The notes: generated from the sequence alone by a model not told the origin. A DNA stretch of 64,000 bases from Mesorhizobium terrae (GCF_008727715.1 NZ_CP044218.1:5563501-5627500), one strand, 5' to 3'; positions 18,890-28,123 are shown, counted from the first letter of the stretch. Numbers and translations are program-made.

Positions 18890-19460
18890 CTAGTTGAATG
18901 TTAATGTATGATGGCCCGGCTCTACGGCCGGGGTGACCGGCGAAGCTGATCCGGATCGCGCGGCCGGCCAAGGGGATGCTTCCGGCGCACGCGGTTTGTA
19001 ACCCAGCGATAAATTTGGCCGCACGGTACTATGATACTGGCGCCAAACTTCTATGCCGATCAGGGCTCCCTTCAGCGCGTGGAAGTTTTCACAATCGAGC
19101 AGTTCGTCACAAAGCTTCAAGTTGAAGCTCTCGCACCACTCATTTTCCCAAGAGCTGCCAGGCATGATGTAAACGGTCTTAGCGCAGGGGTGGCGATCCA
19201 TTCACGCAGAGCCTTGGCAATGAACTCGGTGCCACTATCAGATCGAAATCTGGCGGGACGCCGCGCAAGATGAACAGGCCGGTGAGAACGTCGATCACAT
19301 CGACGGCTTTGAGCCTCCAATTGGCCCTGATGGAGATGCATTCCCTCATGAACTCGTCGATTACGTTGAGCATGCGGAATTTCCTTCCGTTATGGGCGCA
19401 ATCCTCGATAAAGTCATAAGACCAGACATGGTTGGAATATTCCGGCCGCAACCGGATGCG
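18890..19460 (-). pseudogene. IS3-family transposase OrfB (integrase core), frameshifted
   Basis: The DDE integrase core is spread over three frames. First part (19179-19451): HVWSYDFIEDCAHNGRKF...LNVIDEF, with the first Asp. Second part near 19190-19245: FRSDSGTEFIAKALREW, with the second Asp. Third part (18890-19170): SSWENEWCESFNLKL...WRQYHSTVRP, with the catalytic Glu and the C-terminus. At least two frameshifts (about 19245 and 19170) prevent a functional product. Confidence 0.8.
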
Positions 19461-19558
19461 TGATCCCTCGTTCAGCCACAGGCGGCTTCGTTTGGGCTGC
19501 TTCTGCGGAACTTTCAGTCCCTCGCGCAGTCAGATCCGTTCAGGCCGTTTGACTTTCA

Positions 19559-20030
19559 CTACCTAGCCCGCACGCTGCAGCAGCACCGTGATGCGGCGAT
19601 AGCCGTAGCGGCCAATTGGATGGCAAGCGCGATGATATCGGCAGTCAAAGCCGCTTCATCACCTGGTGTGGTTGGAACCTTGCGCTGCATGGAACGATGC
19701 AGGCCGAGAACCCAGCACGCACAGTACTCGCGGAGACCAAGCTCCGGCAACAACATTTTACACACAAGCACGGCGGCGCGCGAGCTCGGAAGTTTTCCCG
19801 CACAGCTTCCACCAGGACCAGTTTGTCCAGCGTCAGGTCGGAGATGGCGCGGCGAAGACGTGAGTTCTTCATCTTGAGCTCCTTCAACCGCCTGACCTGG
19901 CCGCCCTTCAACCATCGTATTCAGCGCACCAACGGTGGTACGCAACTTCCCTCACACCAAATGATCGAGTCGCGTCCGCAACCGATTTTCCTTATGAGCT
20001 CAGAACATCAACCTGCCGCATCTTCGTGAC
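19559..20030 (-). pseudogene. IS3-family transposase OrfA and start of OrfB, decayed
   Basis: Around 19820-19900 the minus strand reads RRLKELKMKNSRLRRAISDL, then TLDKLVLVEA, the leucine-zipper segment of IS3-type OrfA; the helix-turn-helix and linker to OrfB are broken by stops and frame changes. The downstream stretch 19460-19560 has OrfB-like pieces (LRPERI-type) but no open frame. Non-functional. Confidence 0.6.
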
Positions 20031-20259
20031 GAACTCTTTCGCGCAGTGTCTCCTTCTTGCCATTTCTACAATCCTCCACTGGCTCAAAAGCCATACCTTG
20101 GTGAGGACCACTTTTCAGGGGACAGGCCACATCTTCTGCTCCAAACACCACGGTCCGCTTCGCAAAGGGTGCTGGAACTGTTCGTCATGGGTAATCTGTT
20201 TTCTGATGCATGCAGCAGTCAGAGCTAGAAATCGGCGCTCTTCGAGGATACTTAAACAG

Positions 20260-21462
20260 CTATTGCTTCGCAAAAACCCGGCGATAGAGCGCTAGCAATT
20301 CTGCAGAATTCATCTGCGGGTCAAAGTTGCGTTGAGCCATTGCCTTTGCCGCAACACCCATCCTGAAAGCCAATTCCGGCTCGCGGGCTAGCTTCTCGAT
20401 GGCGCTTGCAAGCGCTATCGGATTACGAGGCGGCACGGCAAGGCCCGTCTCTCCATTGATCAACGTGTCGGAAGTCGGGTTTTGGATTGCAACTATGCTT
20501 GGAACACCGGCAAAGGCCGCCTCGAAAATCGGGCGTCCAGGTGCATCATAGTGCGAGGGGAAACAAAGCACGTCCATACGCGCATAAGCCTTCGCAATAT
20601 TATGACTGAATCCGACCATATGGAACCGATTGCGAAGCTGATAAGCATCGATGGCTACTTCGACCTCAGCCTTCATATCTTGGCGCAGCCCCAACAGCCC
20701 GAGTGCTCGTGCGCGCAGTCCGCGCGACGGCGCGGCATCATCGCCAACCACGATGTATTCAACGTCAACGCCTCGCTCATTCAAGATACGAGCCGCTTCT
20801 ACAAGATCATGAATTCCCTTCACTTTCAGTAGATTGCCGACAAAACCAATCTTTAGCGACGTTTCGCGGAGTTTAAGACGAGTTAAGCTGCCATCGTCAG
20901 CGGCCGCGCCAGATGGAGTAAAGGCATTGTGAATGACCTCTGTGGGCAAGTCCTCTGGCAAGCTGCGTCGTACGGTTTGATCAATGGCCACAACCGCTTC
21001 AGCCTTCTCCCGTAATAGGTGATTTACAAAACGGGTACGCAACGACTTGTCGTTGGAGGCCACAGATCGCACATGCACAACAACCGGAACCTTGAACCAC
21101 CAACGTGCTAACAGCCAAGGCAACAATCCGGTGAACTCGTTGACATGGATGATATCGACCTTCGGCCAGAGCCGGCGCGCCCGCCGCAATGCCACGAAGG
21201 TGGCTGGTAACAAGGCAATTTCGCGAGCTAACACGAGCCACCGCAAACCGCAGTATCTGCCATATCGCGTGTTATCGAATTGACTAAGCCCTCTTGCTTC
21301 AACAACCTCGCCGAGGGAAGAGAAGAAGCGCGTCGCCGTCCCGGACGGCGCTACAAAGAATGCTTTCACGGCCCCTTTTGGGAAAGCGCCGATCGCCTCT
21401 GAAAGGCTGCGGGACGAGCCGCCAAAAGCGCCAGTCATATGAATGTAAAGGACCGTCAGCAT
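20260..21462 (-). CDS. Glycosyltransferase family 4
   Basis: 400 residues, GT-B fold. N-terminal acceptor domain opens YIHMTGAFGGSSRSLSEA; the C-terminal donor domain has IGFVGNLLKVKGIHDLVEA, VGDD, and SHYDAPGRPIFEAAFAGVPSI, the E-x7-E motif of retaining GT4 enzymes. The linkage made is not predictable. A TTG one codon earlier is possible, but ATG at 21462 is preferred. It is last in the operon with the second amidotransferase set (12 nt downstream of it), suggesting that it transfers the amidinated sugar; inference. Confidence 0.85.
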   Translation of the reverse strand: MLTVLYIHMTGAFGGSSRSLSEAIGAFPKGAVKAFFVAPSGTATRFFSSLGEVVEARGLSQFDNTRYGRYCGLRWLVLAREIALLPATFVALRRARRLWPKVDIIHVNEFTGLLPWLLARWWFKVPVVVHVRSVASNDKSLRTRFVNHLLREKAEAVVAIDQTVRRSLPEDLPTEVIHNAFTPSGAAADDGSLTRLKLRETSLKIGFVGNLLKVKGIHDLVEAARILNERGVDVEYIVVGDDAAPSRGLRARALGLLGLRQDMKAEVEVAIDAYQLRNRFHMVGFSHNIAKAYARMDVLCFPSHYDAPGRPIFEAAFAGVPSIVAIQNPTSDTLINGETGLAVPPRNPIALASAIEKLAREPELAFRMGVAAKAMAQRNFDPQMNSAELLALYRRVFAKQ

Positions 21463-21474
21463 CAATTGTCCGTG

Positions 21475-22584
21475 TCAGCCGATGTAGCGGCGCGTCGCGT
21501 TGACTAAGGTTTTCGCTTTCTCGAATAACGAGTGACTGGTTCTATAGTCTAAGAAAGTCTTGTTTGGCGCCTGCATCATTGCTTCCATGCTATCCGGCGT
21601 CTGACGCAACTTTTTTGTAGCATAGTCGCGATCTTCGATGAGGAGATTTTCCGGGTATACGGGCTCCTCTAATCCGCGCAACGCTTCATCACGAGTCATC
21701 TGACCTGACAATATCAAATTCGAATAGTGCGCTTTACGTTTATCGATATTAAATTTCCGCAGCAGCCAATAAGCCTGATAAAATCTAGTGTATATAGATT
21801 CATAGTGCTTACCTCCATAATACACCCACCCAAGCTTACCCTGAAGAACATCCATCGCCTCTTTCTTTTCGTAGTCAATATAGTTTAAAATAGATATCAA
21901 TCTAATTTTTCTAAAAAATACATAATAAAATAAGCGAGCAAGTGAAAAATGCGGGTACGTTGCCAGTTTTGTGGAGCCAAAACGGCGATGCACGTCGCTC
22001 ACATACCTCCAGTCAAAATAGCCATACCCCCACTTTTCTGGCAAAATGGCTTCGGAAACGATATTTGTCCCAGTAATAACATACTTGAGGCCGTATTTAT
22101 TCGCCATCTCGTAGAGCAAGGCAAAGATAGCATGATCTGTCGGGACTTCTCCGTCCGGAGTTGAGGCTTTCAGAAAAGATAATTGCAGATCTCGAAATTC
22201 CTCCCAATCGATGACATGAGTATGTAAATCAATTCCAAGTACATCCAACGTCTTTTGGATATTTGCAACCGCAAGTTCCGAATTCCAGCCATTATCGAGA
22301 TGAATAGCTAGTGGTCTCAGACCCAAATTCTTAACGACATAAGCAACATAAGTGCTATCGACACCGCCACTTACGCCGATAACGCAGTCGTAATCTTTGC
22401 CGGCTCCCGCTGCTTTAATTTCTGAAACGAGCGCCTCAAGTCGAGCAGTCCGTTGCTCGGTCGGGATCAGCCTTTGCATCGAAACCCTATCATAACGATG
22501 ACAGTGGCTGCAGACCCCATCGTTGTCGAACACGATGTCAGGATCCGTCGTATCCATTATGCAGCGGGTACAGATAATCGTCAT
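21475..22584 (-). CDS. N-acetyl sugar amidotransferase (WbpG/WbuX-like), set 2
   Basis: 369 residues from the ATG at 22584. Cys pairs CTRC (5, 8) and CSHC (25, 28), a likely zinc ribbon, then the PP-loop GVSGGVDST (70-78). This is the classical WbpG/WbuX architecture: ATP activates the sugar N-acetyl group and ammonia from HisH/HisF makes an acetamidino group, as in L-FucNAm or ManNAc3NAmA. The gene is markedly AT-richer than the flanking chromosome. Neighbours upstream are the HisF (291 nt gap) and HisH homologues. Candidate substrates in this island are UDP-L-FucNAc and a 3-acetamido uronic sugar. Confidence 0.88.
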   Translation of the reverse strand: MTIICTRCIMDTTDPDIVFDNDGVCSHCHRYDRVSMQRLIPTEQRTARLEALVSEIKAAGAGKDYDCVIGVSGGVDSTYVAYVVKNLGLRPLAIHLDNGWNSELAVANIQKTLDVLGIDLHTHVIDWEEFRDLQLSFLKASTPDGEVPTDHAIFALLYEMANKYGLKYVITGTNIVSEAILPEKWGYGYFDWRYVSDVHRRFGSTKLATYPHFSLARLFYYVFFRKIRLISILNYIDYEKKEAMDVLQGKLGWVYYGGKHYESIYTRFYQAYWLLRKFNIDKRKAHYSNLILSGQMTRDEALRGLEEPVYPENLLIEDRDYATKKLRQTPDSMEAMMQAPNKTFLDYRTSHSLFEKAKTLVNATRRYIG

Positions 22585-22875
22585 ATCAAATTCCAAACAA
22601 AATCCCTGACGCTGTGAGTGCACTCAGACAGATCAGTTGCGTTCTATGCCAAGTGCAATGGACGCTCTGGAGAATCGGATCAACCAAAAAAACAACCAGC
22701 CCTTAGCCACGGCTACGGCAGATGGAGCAAGAGAGCATTCCACGAACAAAGGGCACCTCGCCTTTTCAAGAACGAGAAAGACATTGTGTCAGGTTTTGCA
22801 CATTCTCAGCTCCCATGCGGGCAATCATCGCAAAGCGGGCATATGATGGTAATCGGGAGCACGCACAAAATCGCG

Positions 22876-23637
22876 TCATGCAAAGACCGCCTCAAGCTCT
22901 TCCCGATTTGGATAGGTTATCAGAACAGCCCGGTGCGGGCCATGAAAGACAAACATCGCGCCTGCAGCAACTGCGGAAGCACCACCATCCTTCACCGCTT
23001 TGCTGAAATCCGTAAGACTACCGGCGCCGCCCGAGGCAATTACGGGAATATTCACCGATTTGCTAACCGCCGATATCAGGTTGGTGTCATAACCCTTCAT
23101 CGTTCCGTCGCGATCGATTGAAGTGAGAAGAATTTCACCCGCGCCTCGTTCCTGCGCATGCTTGCTCCAAGCGACGGGATCGAGTTTGGTCGTCTTCGAT
23201 CCACTGCTTGAAAAGACCTTATAATGACCCAAGAAATTTCTTTTGACATCAACAGAAACGATCACGGCTTGGCTACCGAATTCCCGGGCAGCGGCCTCGA
23301 TCACGCTCGGATCATGAATTGCAGCACTATTGATAATGATTTTCTCGACACCAGTATTAAGGATTCGTCGCATTTCCTCGATCGTTCGAATCCCGCCTCC
23401 GTACGCAACAGGCATGAAGCATTCACTTGCTATGCTCTCCACGACTTCATAAGCGGGACCCTTTCCCTCTCTGGTTGCACTTATGTCAAGCAAAACTAGT
23501 TCGTCGACCTCTTTGTCGTTGAATATCTTTATGGCGTTGATGGGATCTCCTACATATTTGGGTTTGGCGAAATTCGTGGTTTTCACCAGTCCTGCGCCAC
23601 GAAGTAGCAATGTGGGAATCACGCGAATCCTCAACAT
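22876..23637 (-). CDS. hisF: HisF-like amidotransferase partner, set 2
   Basis: 253-residue TIM-barrel protein aligned end to end with HisF (GGGIRTIEEM, GAGEILLTSIDRDGT, ASGGAGSL). The first catalytic Asp of the histidine cyclase (D11 of Thermotoga HisF, in CLDVKDG) is Leu here (TLLLRGAG, residue 11), while the D130 equivalent is kept (VSVDVKR). This pattern is complementary to the set 1 protein, and indicates an ammonia-channelling role rather than IGP synthesis. ATG at 23637; 56 nt downstream of the hisH homologue. Confidence 0.86.
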   Translation of the reverse strand: MLRIRVIPTLLLRGAGLVKTTNFAKPKYVGDPINAIKIFNDKEVDELVLLDISATREGKGPAYEVVESIASECFMPVAYGGGIRTIEEMRRILNTGVEKIIINSAAIHDPSVIEAAAREFGSQAVIVSVDVKRNFLGHYKVFSSSGSKTTKLDPVAWSKHAQERGAGEILLTSIDRDGTMKGYDTNLISAVSKSVNIPVIASGGAGSLTDFSKAVKDGGASAVAAGAMFVFHGPHRAVLITYPNREELEAVFA

Positions 23638-23693
23638 CTAGCCTAAAGACCCCGCTATCGATTTCAGTTCTGTCGCATACCTATTCGAGACAG

Positions 23694-24311
23694 CTATCGC
23701 CGCTCGACAAACCTCTTTAGAAACCACATTCCGAACTTATGGCTCTTCTCGGGATGGAATTGTGCAGCGATTACGTTCCCCGCAGCGATCGACGCAGTAA
23801 TTGCTGCCTTCCCGTAACGGGCCTCCAATAGTACGTCATCTTGGCTGTCGCATACCACGTGATAGGAATGAGCAAAATAAAATCGAGCGCTGGTTGGTAG
23901 AGCGCTCGCAAAGACATCATCTTTTCTTACAAAAACTTCGTTCCATCCCATATGTGGAACCTTGAGATCAGGATCATCCCGCTGGTCAAACCGTTTTGCA
24001 ACCGCGTTTAGCCAACCGAGACCATTTAAAGTACCCTCCTCACTACCTCGGGTCATCAATTGCATGCCGAGACAGACACCAAGCACAGGCACCTTCTGCA
24101 CCAGTGCCTTCTCGGTTAATATGGGCACCATGCCGCTCTCGTTGAGCCTCTTCATTCCAGCGTCAAAAGAGCCGACCCCAGGCAAGATTATCTTGTCAGC
24201 ATCTCGAAGTTCCCCTGACGTCGACGCCAATCTGGAAGAAGCCCCAATCTTCTTTAACATGTTCTGCATGGAGCCGAGGTTACTCGTCCCATAATCAACA
24301 ATAGTTATCAT
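23694..24311 (-). CDS. hisH: HisH-like glutamine amidotransferase, set 2
   Basis: 205 residues; class I glutaminase with nucleophile C80 (GVCLGMQ) and H186/E188 (QFHPE). Provides ammonia to HisF/WbpG of the same operon. N-terminus MITIVDYGTSNLGSM is canonical. It is more similar in pattern to WbpG-associated HisH2 proteins than to the set 1 HisH; the two sets therefore look like separate acquisitions rather than a recent duplication. 27 nt downstream of an unassigned gene. Confidence 0.87.
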   Translation of the reverse strand: MITIVDYGTSNLGSMQNMLKKIGASSRLASTSGELRDADKIILPGVGSFDAGMKRLNESGMVPILTEKALVQKVPVLGVCLGMQLMTRGSEEGTLNGLGWLNAVAKRFDQRDDPDLKVPHMGWNEVFVRKDDVFASALPTSARFYFAHSYHVVCDSQDDVLLEARYGKAAITASIAAGNVIAAQFHPEKSHKFGMWFLKRFVERR

Positions 24312-24338
24312 CGGGAAGCCATCTCTCTTTCTAGCCCA

Positions 24339-25250
24339 TCAAGGATATTCTGACGTCTGAGGTGACACACAGCCAAAATCGCGCACCCTAACGATATCGG
24401 CGAGATGTTGCGGCGACTTGAGAAGGTAGGCGCTTCCTTCGTTGAGAAGATCTTGCACAGCTTGGTATCCTGGCCATGGGGACAACGGCAGTTGGAGTTC
24501 TAATCCCGAGTGAATCGTAGTGCAGGCCGAAAACACGCTCACATGCAAATCAGGCAAGGCAATCACCTCGTGCGTCACGGGACTATCATTACCCGAACCG
24601 ATAGTCACACGCCTGTCTGATCGGATTACCGGGTCATCAAATTCCGCGGCAGAATCACATAATGTCCGCCTCTTAAACACGTTGAGTTTTCTCTGAAGAT
24701 AACTAGAACTGAATTCCGCTAGGCTCAGCCCGCCAACAAGCAGCTCAGACGTCTTCCGCAGCACGGCTCGACCGTGGGACTCAACCGAAAAACAACCAAG
24801 GTTGGCACGGCCGATTAACAACGACGTGCAGTCAAACACCGCCCGCCCATAGGCGTTTCTTTCATTAAGCTCCAGTCGTCCGGCGTCCAATGACGACATC
24901 TCGCCACCAGGAACAGCGTCGATCAGATCATCAAAATAGACGTCGAAACGGCCGCACCCATCGTGACCTCTTAACCCCGAATTCGATGTCTTTCCAATGT
25001 AACGGAATCCGCGCGGCGCCCTGACGTAACCCCAGCCTCCCTGAAAAAGCGCCCGAATGAGAGAAGCTATTGTCATCGGGATCCGACGCAAGCCCAGATT
25101 CTGAAGTGCCAAGCCAATTTCGAAACGCAGAAACCGCCAGAGCGAAATACCGTCGACGACCAAATCGCAAACGTGGTTGTGCGTCTCAAAACCGCGAAGC
25201 AGCGAAGCCATTTCCGGCTCCGACCTGGTCGCCCTTGATAGGGCCATCAT
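24339..25250 (-). CDS. Unassigned polysaccharide-locus protein
   Basis: 303 residues from the ATG at 25250, which overlaps the preceding stop (ATGA). No family recognised with confidence. The stretch VVDGISLWRFLRFEIGLALQ near the N-terminus and RFDVYFDDLID further on resemble segments seen in surface-carbohydrate proteins with a predicted glycosyltransferase-like fold, but catalytic motifs are not identifiable. No signal peptide or clear membrane span. Its position between an oxidoreductase and the second HisH suggests a role in making or transferring the amidinated sugar. Confidence 0.55.
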   Translation of the reverse strand: MMALSRATRSEPEMASLLRGFETHNHVCDLVVDGISLWRFLRFEIGLALQNLGLRRIPMTIASLIRALFQGGWGYVRAPRGFRYIGKTSNSGLRGHDGCGRFDVYFDDLIDAVPGGEMSSLDAGRLELNERNAYGRAVFDCTSLLIGRANLGCFSVESHGRAVLRKTSELLVGGLSLAEFSSSYLQRKLNVFKRRTLCDSAAEFDDPVIRSDRRVTIGSGNDSPVTHEVIALPDLHVSVFSACTTIHSGLELQLPLSPWPGYQAVQDLLNEGSAYLLKSPQHLADIVRVRDFGCVSPQTSEYP

Positions 25251-26188
25251 CTCATTCCGAATATGTCTGCGACAAGCTTCATCGATTCCCACGAATCGTC
25301 GATCGTAGCGAGTGAGTGCATTTGCCCTCGCACAGCGGCAGCGGCCTGCATTGCCTGCCAGCGGAGACCCGGTTTGAACATGGTGTCGTCCTGGCTAATT
25401 TCGAGCGGAATCTGCGTACGTGTTTCGCGGAGTTGTAGGCTCCCCTGCTCCAAAGGGCGCAATTCAAGTCTTTTGTGAGGCGTGGTTATAGTTAGGCTCC
25501 ACGGTCCGGGCCCATTCCATATACCTTCGTAAAGGCCAACATCACCGCTATCGAAGGTCACCTTGGCTATGACAACTCCCGGTTCCTTCGGATTCCAGGC
25601 GATAACCGGCGTGACGTCGATGATCTTGCCTCGGCCGAAAACCCTGAAATAGTCGATTACGTGAATGGAATTGGCGAACATGTAGTTTTCGGCCACCAAT
25701 TCAGGCTGACCATGGTTGCGCATGGCTGCCTCCTGATCTTGCTGATCAACCACTTTGATGAACCGTGGGGCATCGACATTTTCCAATGCCTTTAGAGCCT
25801 CGCGGGTCGATGAATACGCGCGGCGATTGAATGCCACATAAACGTTGCGACCACGCGCGGCGTCTCGAATAGACGTCGCATCAGCCAAGTTGTAACCGGC
25901 GGGCTTTTCCAGAAGCACTGACCACGGATGGGCAAAGCACTGACTTGCGACAGCAGCCGTCGACAGTTCAGGAACCGTGACCACCACTAAATCTGCCTTG
26001 GTAGCCTCATACAGAGTCTGAATCGAAGGATATGCAGGAATATTGAATTCCTTACCCAACTGCGCAGCGCGTTCATGTGTGCGGGATACTATTCCCGCTA
26101 ACCGCACCCCGGACAAACCCTCGAATGCGCGCAAATGTTCGCGCGCCATATAACCAGCACCGATCACTGCGATAGAAATGTCCAGCAC
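25247..26188 (-). CDS. Gfo/Idh/MocA family oxidoreductase
   Basis: 313 residues. N-terminal Rossmann domain (IAVIGAGYMAREHLRAFEG) and the family's EKP motif (VLLEKPAGYN) for NAD(P) binding and catalysis, followed by the C-terminal alpha/beta substrate domain (NSIHVIDYFRVFG with a catalytic-type His). Likely oxidises or reduces a nucleotide sugar. GTG start at 26188 with a good AAGGAAG 6 nt upstream. First gene of the minus-strand operon that ends with the GT4 at 20260; the decayed wzx lies upstream. A second, unrelated-subgroup Gfo/Idh protein is encoded at 28580-29650. Confidence 0.8.
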   Translation of the reverse strand: MLDISIAVIGAGYMAREHLRAFEGLSGVRLAGIVSRTHERAAQLGKEFNIPAYPSIQTLYEATKADLVVVTVPELSTAAVASQCFAHPWSVLLEKPAGYNLADATSIRDAARGRNVYVAFNRRAYSSTREALKALENVDAPRFIKVVDQQDQEAAMRNHGQPELVAENYMFANSIHVIDYFRVFGRGKIIDVTPVIAWNPKEPGVVIAKVTFDSGDVGLYEGIWNGPGPWSLTITTPHKRLELRPLEQGSLQLRETRTQIPLEISQDDTMFKPGLRWQAMQAAAAVRGQMHSLATIDDSWESMKLVADIFGMR

Positions 26189-26219
26189 GTTACTTCCTTC
26201 TTAAGGATACTGCGTTGTT

Positions 26220-27026
26220 CGCATGGAAACACGATCGCCGGCGCCGCCAGCAATCAGCGTGTTATTCGCCTTTTCCAGGTGTTGGCAACCGAAAATCCGA
26301 TTGGTGCCAAGACGCAAAGGGCGCAGGCCACGGCATCGGATGGGCTCTCCGAGCAACAAAAAAATGTTCCGGCAAACATTATCATCTGCACGAACAGAAA
26401 CGTCTGCTCAACTCCAGCAAGGCCATTGCTCTTCAATAGCAGCTAGGAAGCGCGGATTTGAGCATGCCTGCGGTGGCGGATAACAGCAAGAACGGAAGCT
26501 CCTCTCCGCCCCTGCCAAACCATGGCTAACCCCAGAATGAGCAATAGTGAAAGCCCAAGATCAAGCGTGGCTTGAGTCAACCTGAGCAAGCCGAACCGCT
26601 ACGGTTTCCGTGCAGATTGCCAAATGGAAAGTTGTATTTGAATAGCCAACCTGCTGCCGAGGTCAGCACCGCGATCATAAGCCACTCCAACGGCAACTTG
26701 GTGAACTCAAACAGCCAGTTGGCGAGGAAAAAGACTGCAAAAAACAACAGTTTCGCTGACCGCAAGGATCAGTGAGCGGGATACGACATAACGGGGAAAG
26801 TCGATCACCCCCGGTCAAAGAAACGCATGCGACTGCACCGCGTACACTTAGGCCATTAAAGCACCAAGCATCTGTACGACGACAGCGAACATCGCTACCA
26901 TACCATAATCTTCTGGTGGAAGCCTCCTCGTCAAGATGGGCAGTGGTAATTACGGAACCGCTGCCGCGAGCGCACTTGTAACAACGTAGATAGTCGCAGA
27001 TTGGAGGATGCTTTCGCCGAACTCAT
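26220..27026 (-). pseudogene. wzx-type polysaccharide flippase, multiply frameshifted and truncated
   Basis: Reading the minus strand across frames recovers a flippase N-terminal half: LQSATIYVVTSALAAAVP, then after a stop/frameshift at about 26950 LPLPILTRRLPPEDYGMVAM, later GLSVRGA, then FPRYVV, and LLFFAVFFLANWLFEFTKLP. The (R/L)LPPEDYG region and the hydrophobic repeats are typical of Wzx/MATE-like exporters. At least four frame changes or stops and a missing C-terminal half make it non-functional. An ATG overlaps the stop of the upstream aminotransferase (ATGA at 27023-27026), so it was once part of that operon. Confidence 0.75.
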
Positions 27027-28123
27027 CCGGGAAAGAACCCCCCTATAGCATCCGCCACCCGATCAATATCCGAATTCGACATATGCTCGCCAATTGGCAG
27101 GGAAAGCAATTCCCTGTCACTTCGGCATGCGAACATGTCTTCCTTCGCTTGAGGATGCTTCCTGTAGGCAGGCAGCTTAGGCAACGCTATAGGGTAATGA
27201 ACCCCTGTTTGAATGCCCCGGTCGCCAAGATGCTTGGCAAGCTCATCACGTCGTTCTGTTCGAACAACAAAAAGATGATAAACTTGCTTTGCCCAATTCT
27301 TTCGAATCGGCAAGGTCAACTCCGGAAATCCGGACAACACCTCAAGATACCGGTCTGCAAGAGCGATTCGCTTATTTGTCCACGCGTCCAGATGCTTTAA
27401 TTTGACTGACAGGATGGCAGCTTGCATGCCGTCAAGCCTCGAGTTTCGCCCTTCAAATTCATGGTCATATTTCGCGACGCGGCCGTGATTGGCAATCATC
27501 CGCATCCGCCGCGCTAGATCAATATCGCTGGTTGTAATCGCGCCAGCGTCGCCATACGCACCCAGATTCTTTCCGGGATAGAAGCTGAACGTCGCCACAT
27601 CCCCGAGCGTGCCAACTTTTCGACCGCGGCATTCGGCACCATGCGCTTGAGCGCTGTCTTCGATAACCTTTATTCCGTATTCACCAGCAAGCCCCATGAT
27701 CTCGTCCATGTCACAGGGATGACCATATAGATGGACTGCAATAATTGCTTTAGTATGGACAGATAGTTTATCGCGCACCGTTTCCGCGGTTAGCGTATAA
27801 CTGTGCGGGTCGACATCGGCGAACACGATTTTATGTCCTGCCCGGCCGACCGCCTCGGATGTAGCGATAAAACTATTGGCTGGTACAATAATCTCGCTAT
27901 CGGCTGGCAACCCGAGCGCTTCTATCGCGATCTCCAGGGCATCGGTGCCGTTAGCAACGCCAATGCAGTCCGATGAACCCACCCAATTCCCGAAGTCTTC
28001 CTCGAACTGACGAACGTGACGCCCGCCTATGAAAGCTGATTCTTCGATAACGGCGGCAATGGCCGCGTCGATCTCCGGTTTTATCGACTGATATTGCGTA
28101 TTGAGGTCAAGAAACTTGATCAT
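27023..28123 (-). CDS. DegT/DnrJ/EryC1 sugar aminotransferase (WbpE/WlbC-like)
   Basis: 366 residues. PLP enzyme with ANGTDALEIAIEALG, D in EDSAQAHGA and Schiff-base Lys in FSFYPGKNLGAYGDAG, the signature of the subgroup that aminates 3-keto sugars (WbpE, WlbC, FdtB, QdtB). Together with the downstream-coupled acetyltransferase and the Gfo/Idh dehydrogenase it forms a WlbA-B-C-like set that would install a 3-acetamido group. ATG at 28123 overlaps the acetyltransferase stop (ATGA). Confidence 0.88.
   Translation of the reverse strand: MIKFLDLNTQYQSIKPEIDAAIAAVIEESAFIGGRHVRQFEEDFGNWVGSSDCIGVANGTDALEIAIEALGLPADSEIIVPANSFIATSEAVGRAGHKIVFADVDPHSYTLTAETVRDKLSVHTKAIIAVHLYGHPCDMDEIMGLAGEYGIKVIEDSAQAHGAECRGRKVGTLGDVATFSFYPGKNLGAYGDAGAITTSDIDLARRMRMIANHGRVAKYDHEFEGRNSRLDGMQAAILSVKLKHLDAWTNKRIALADRYLEVLSGFPELTLPIRKNWAKQVYHLFVVRTERRDELAKHLGDRGIQTGVHYPIALPKLPAYRKHPQAKEDMFACRSDRELLSLPIGEHMSNSDIDRVADAIGGFFPG

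Larger units (their letters stand above)
18868..20128 (-). mobile_element. Degenerate IS3-family insertion sequence
   Basis: About 1.26 kb, a typical IS3-family length. Imperfect terminal inverted repeats are visible: 18868-18890 (GGCCTG...AGTGGGCC) and 20105-20128 (GGACCACTTTTCAGGGGAC...), matching in reverse complement at both outer and inner ends. Inside are broken OrfA and OrfB reading frames. I see no convincing target-site duplication, consistent with an old insertion. It separates the fnl-neu operon from the second amidotransferase operon. Confidence 0.75.
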
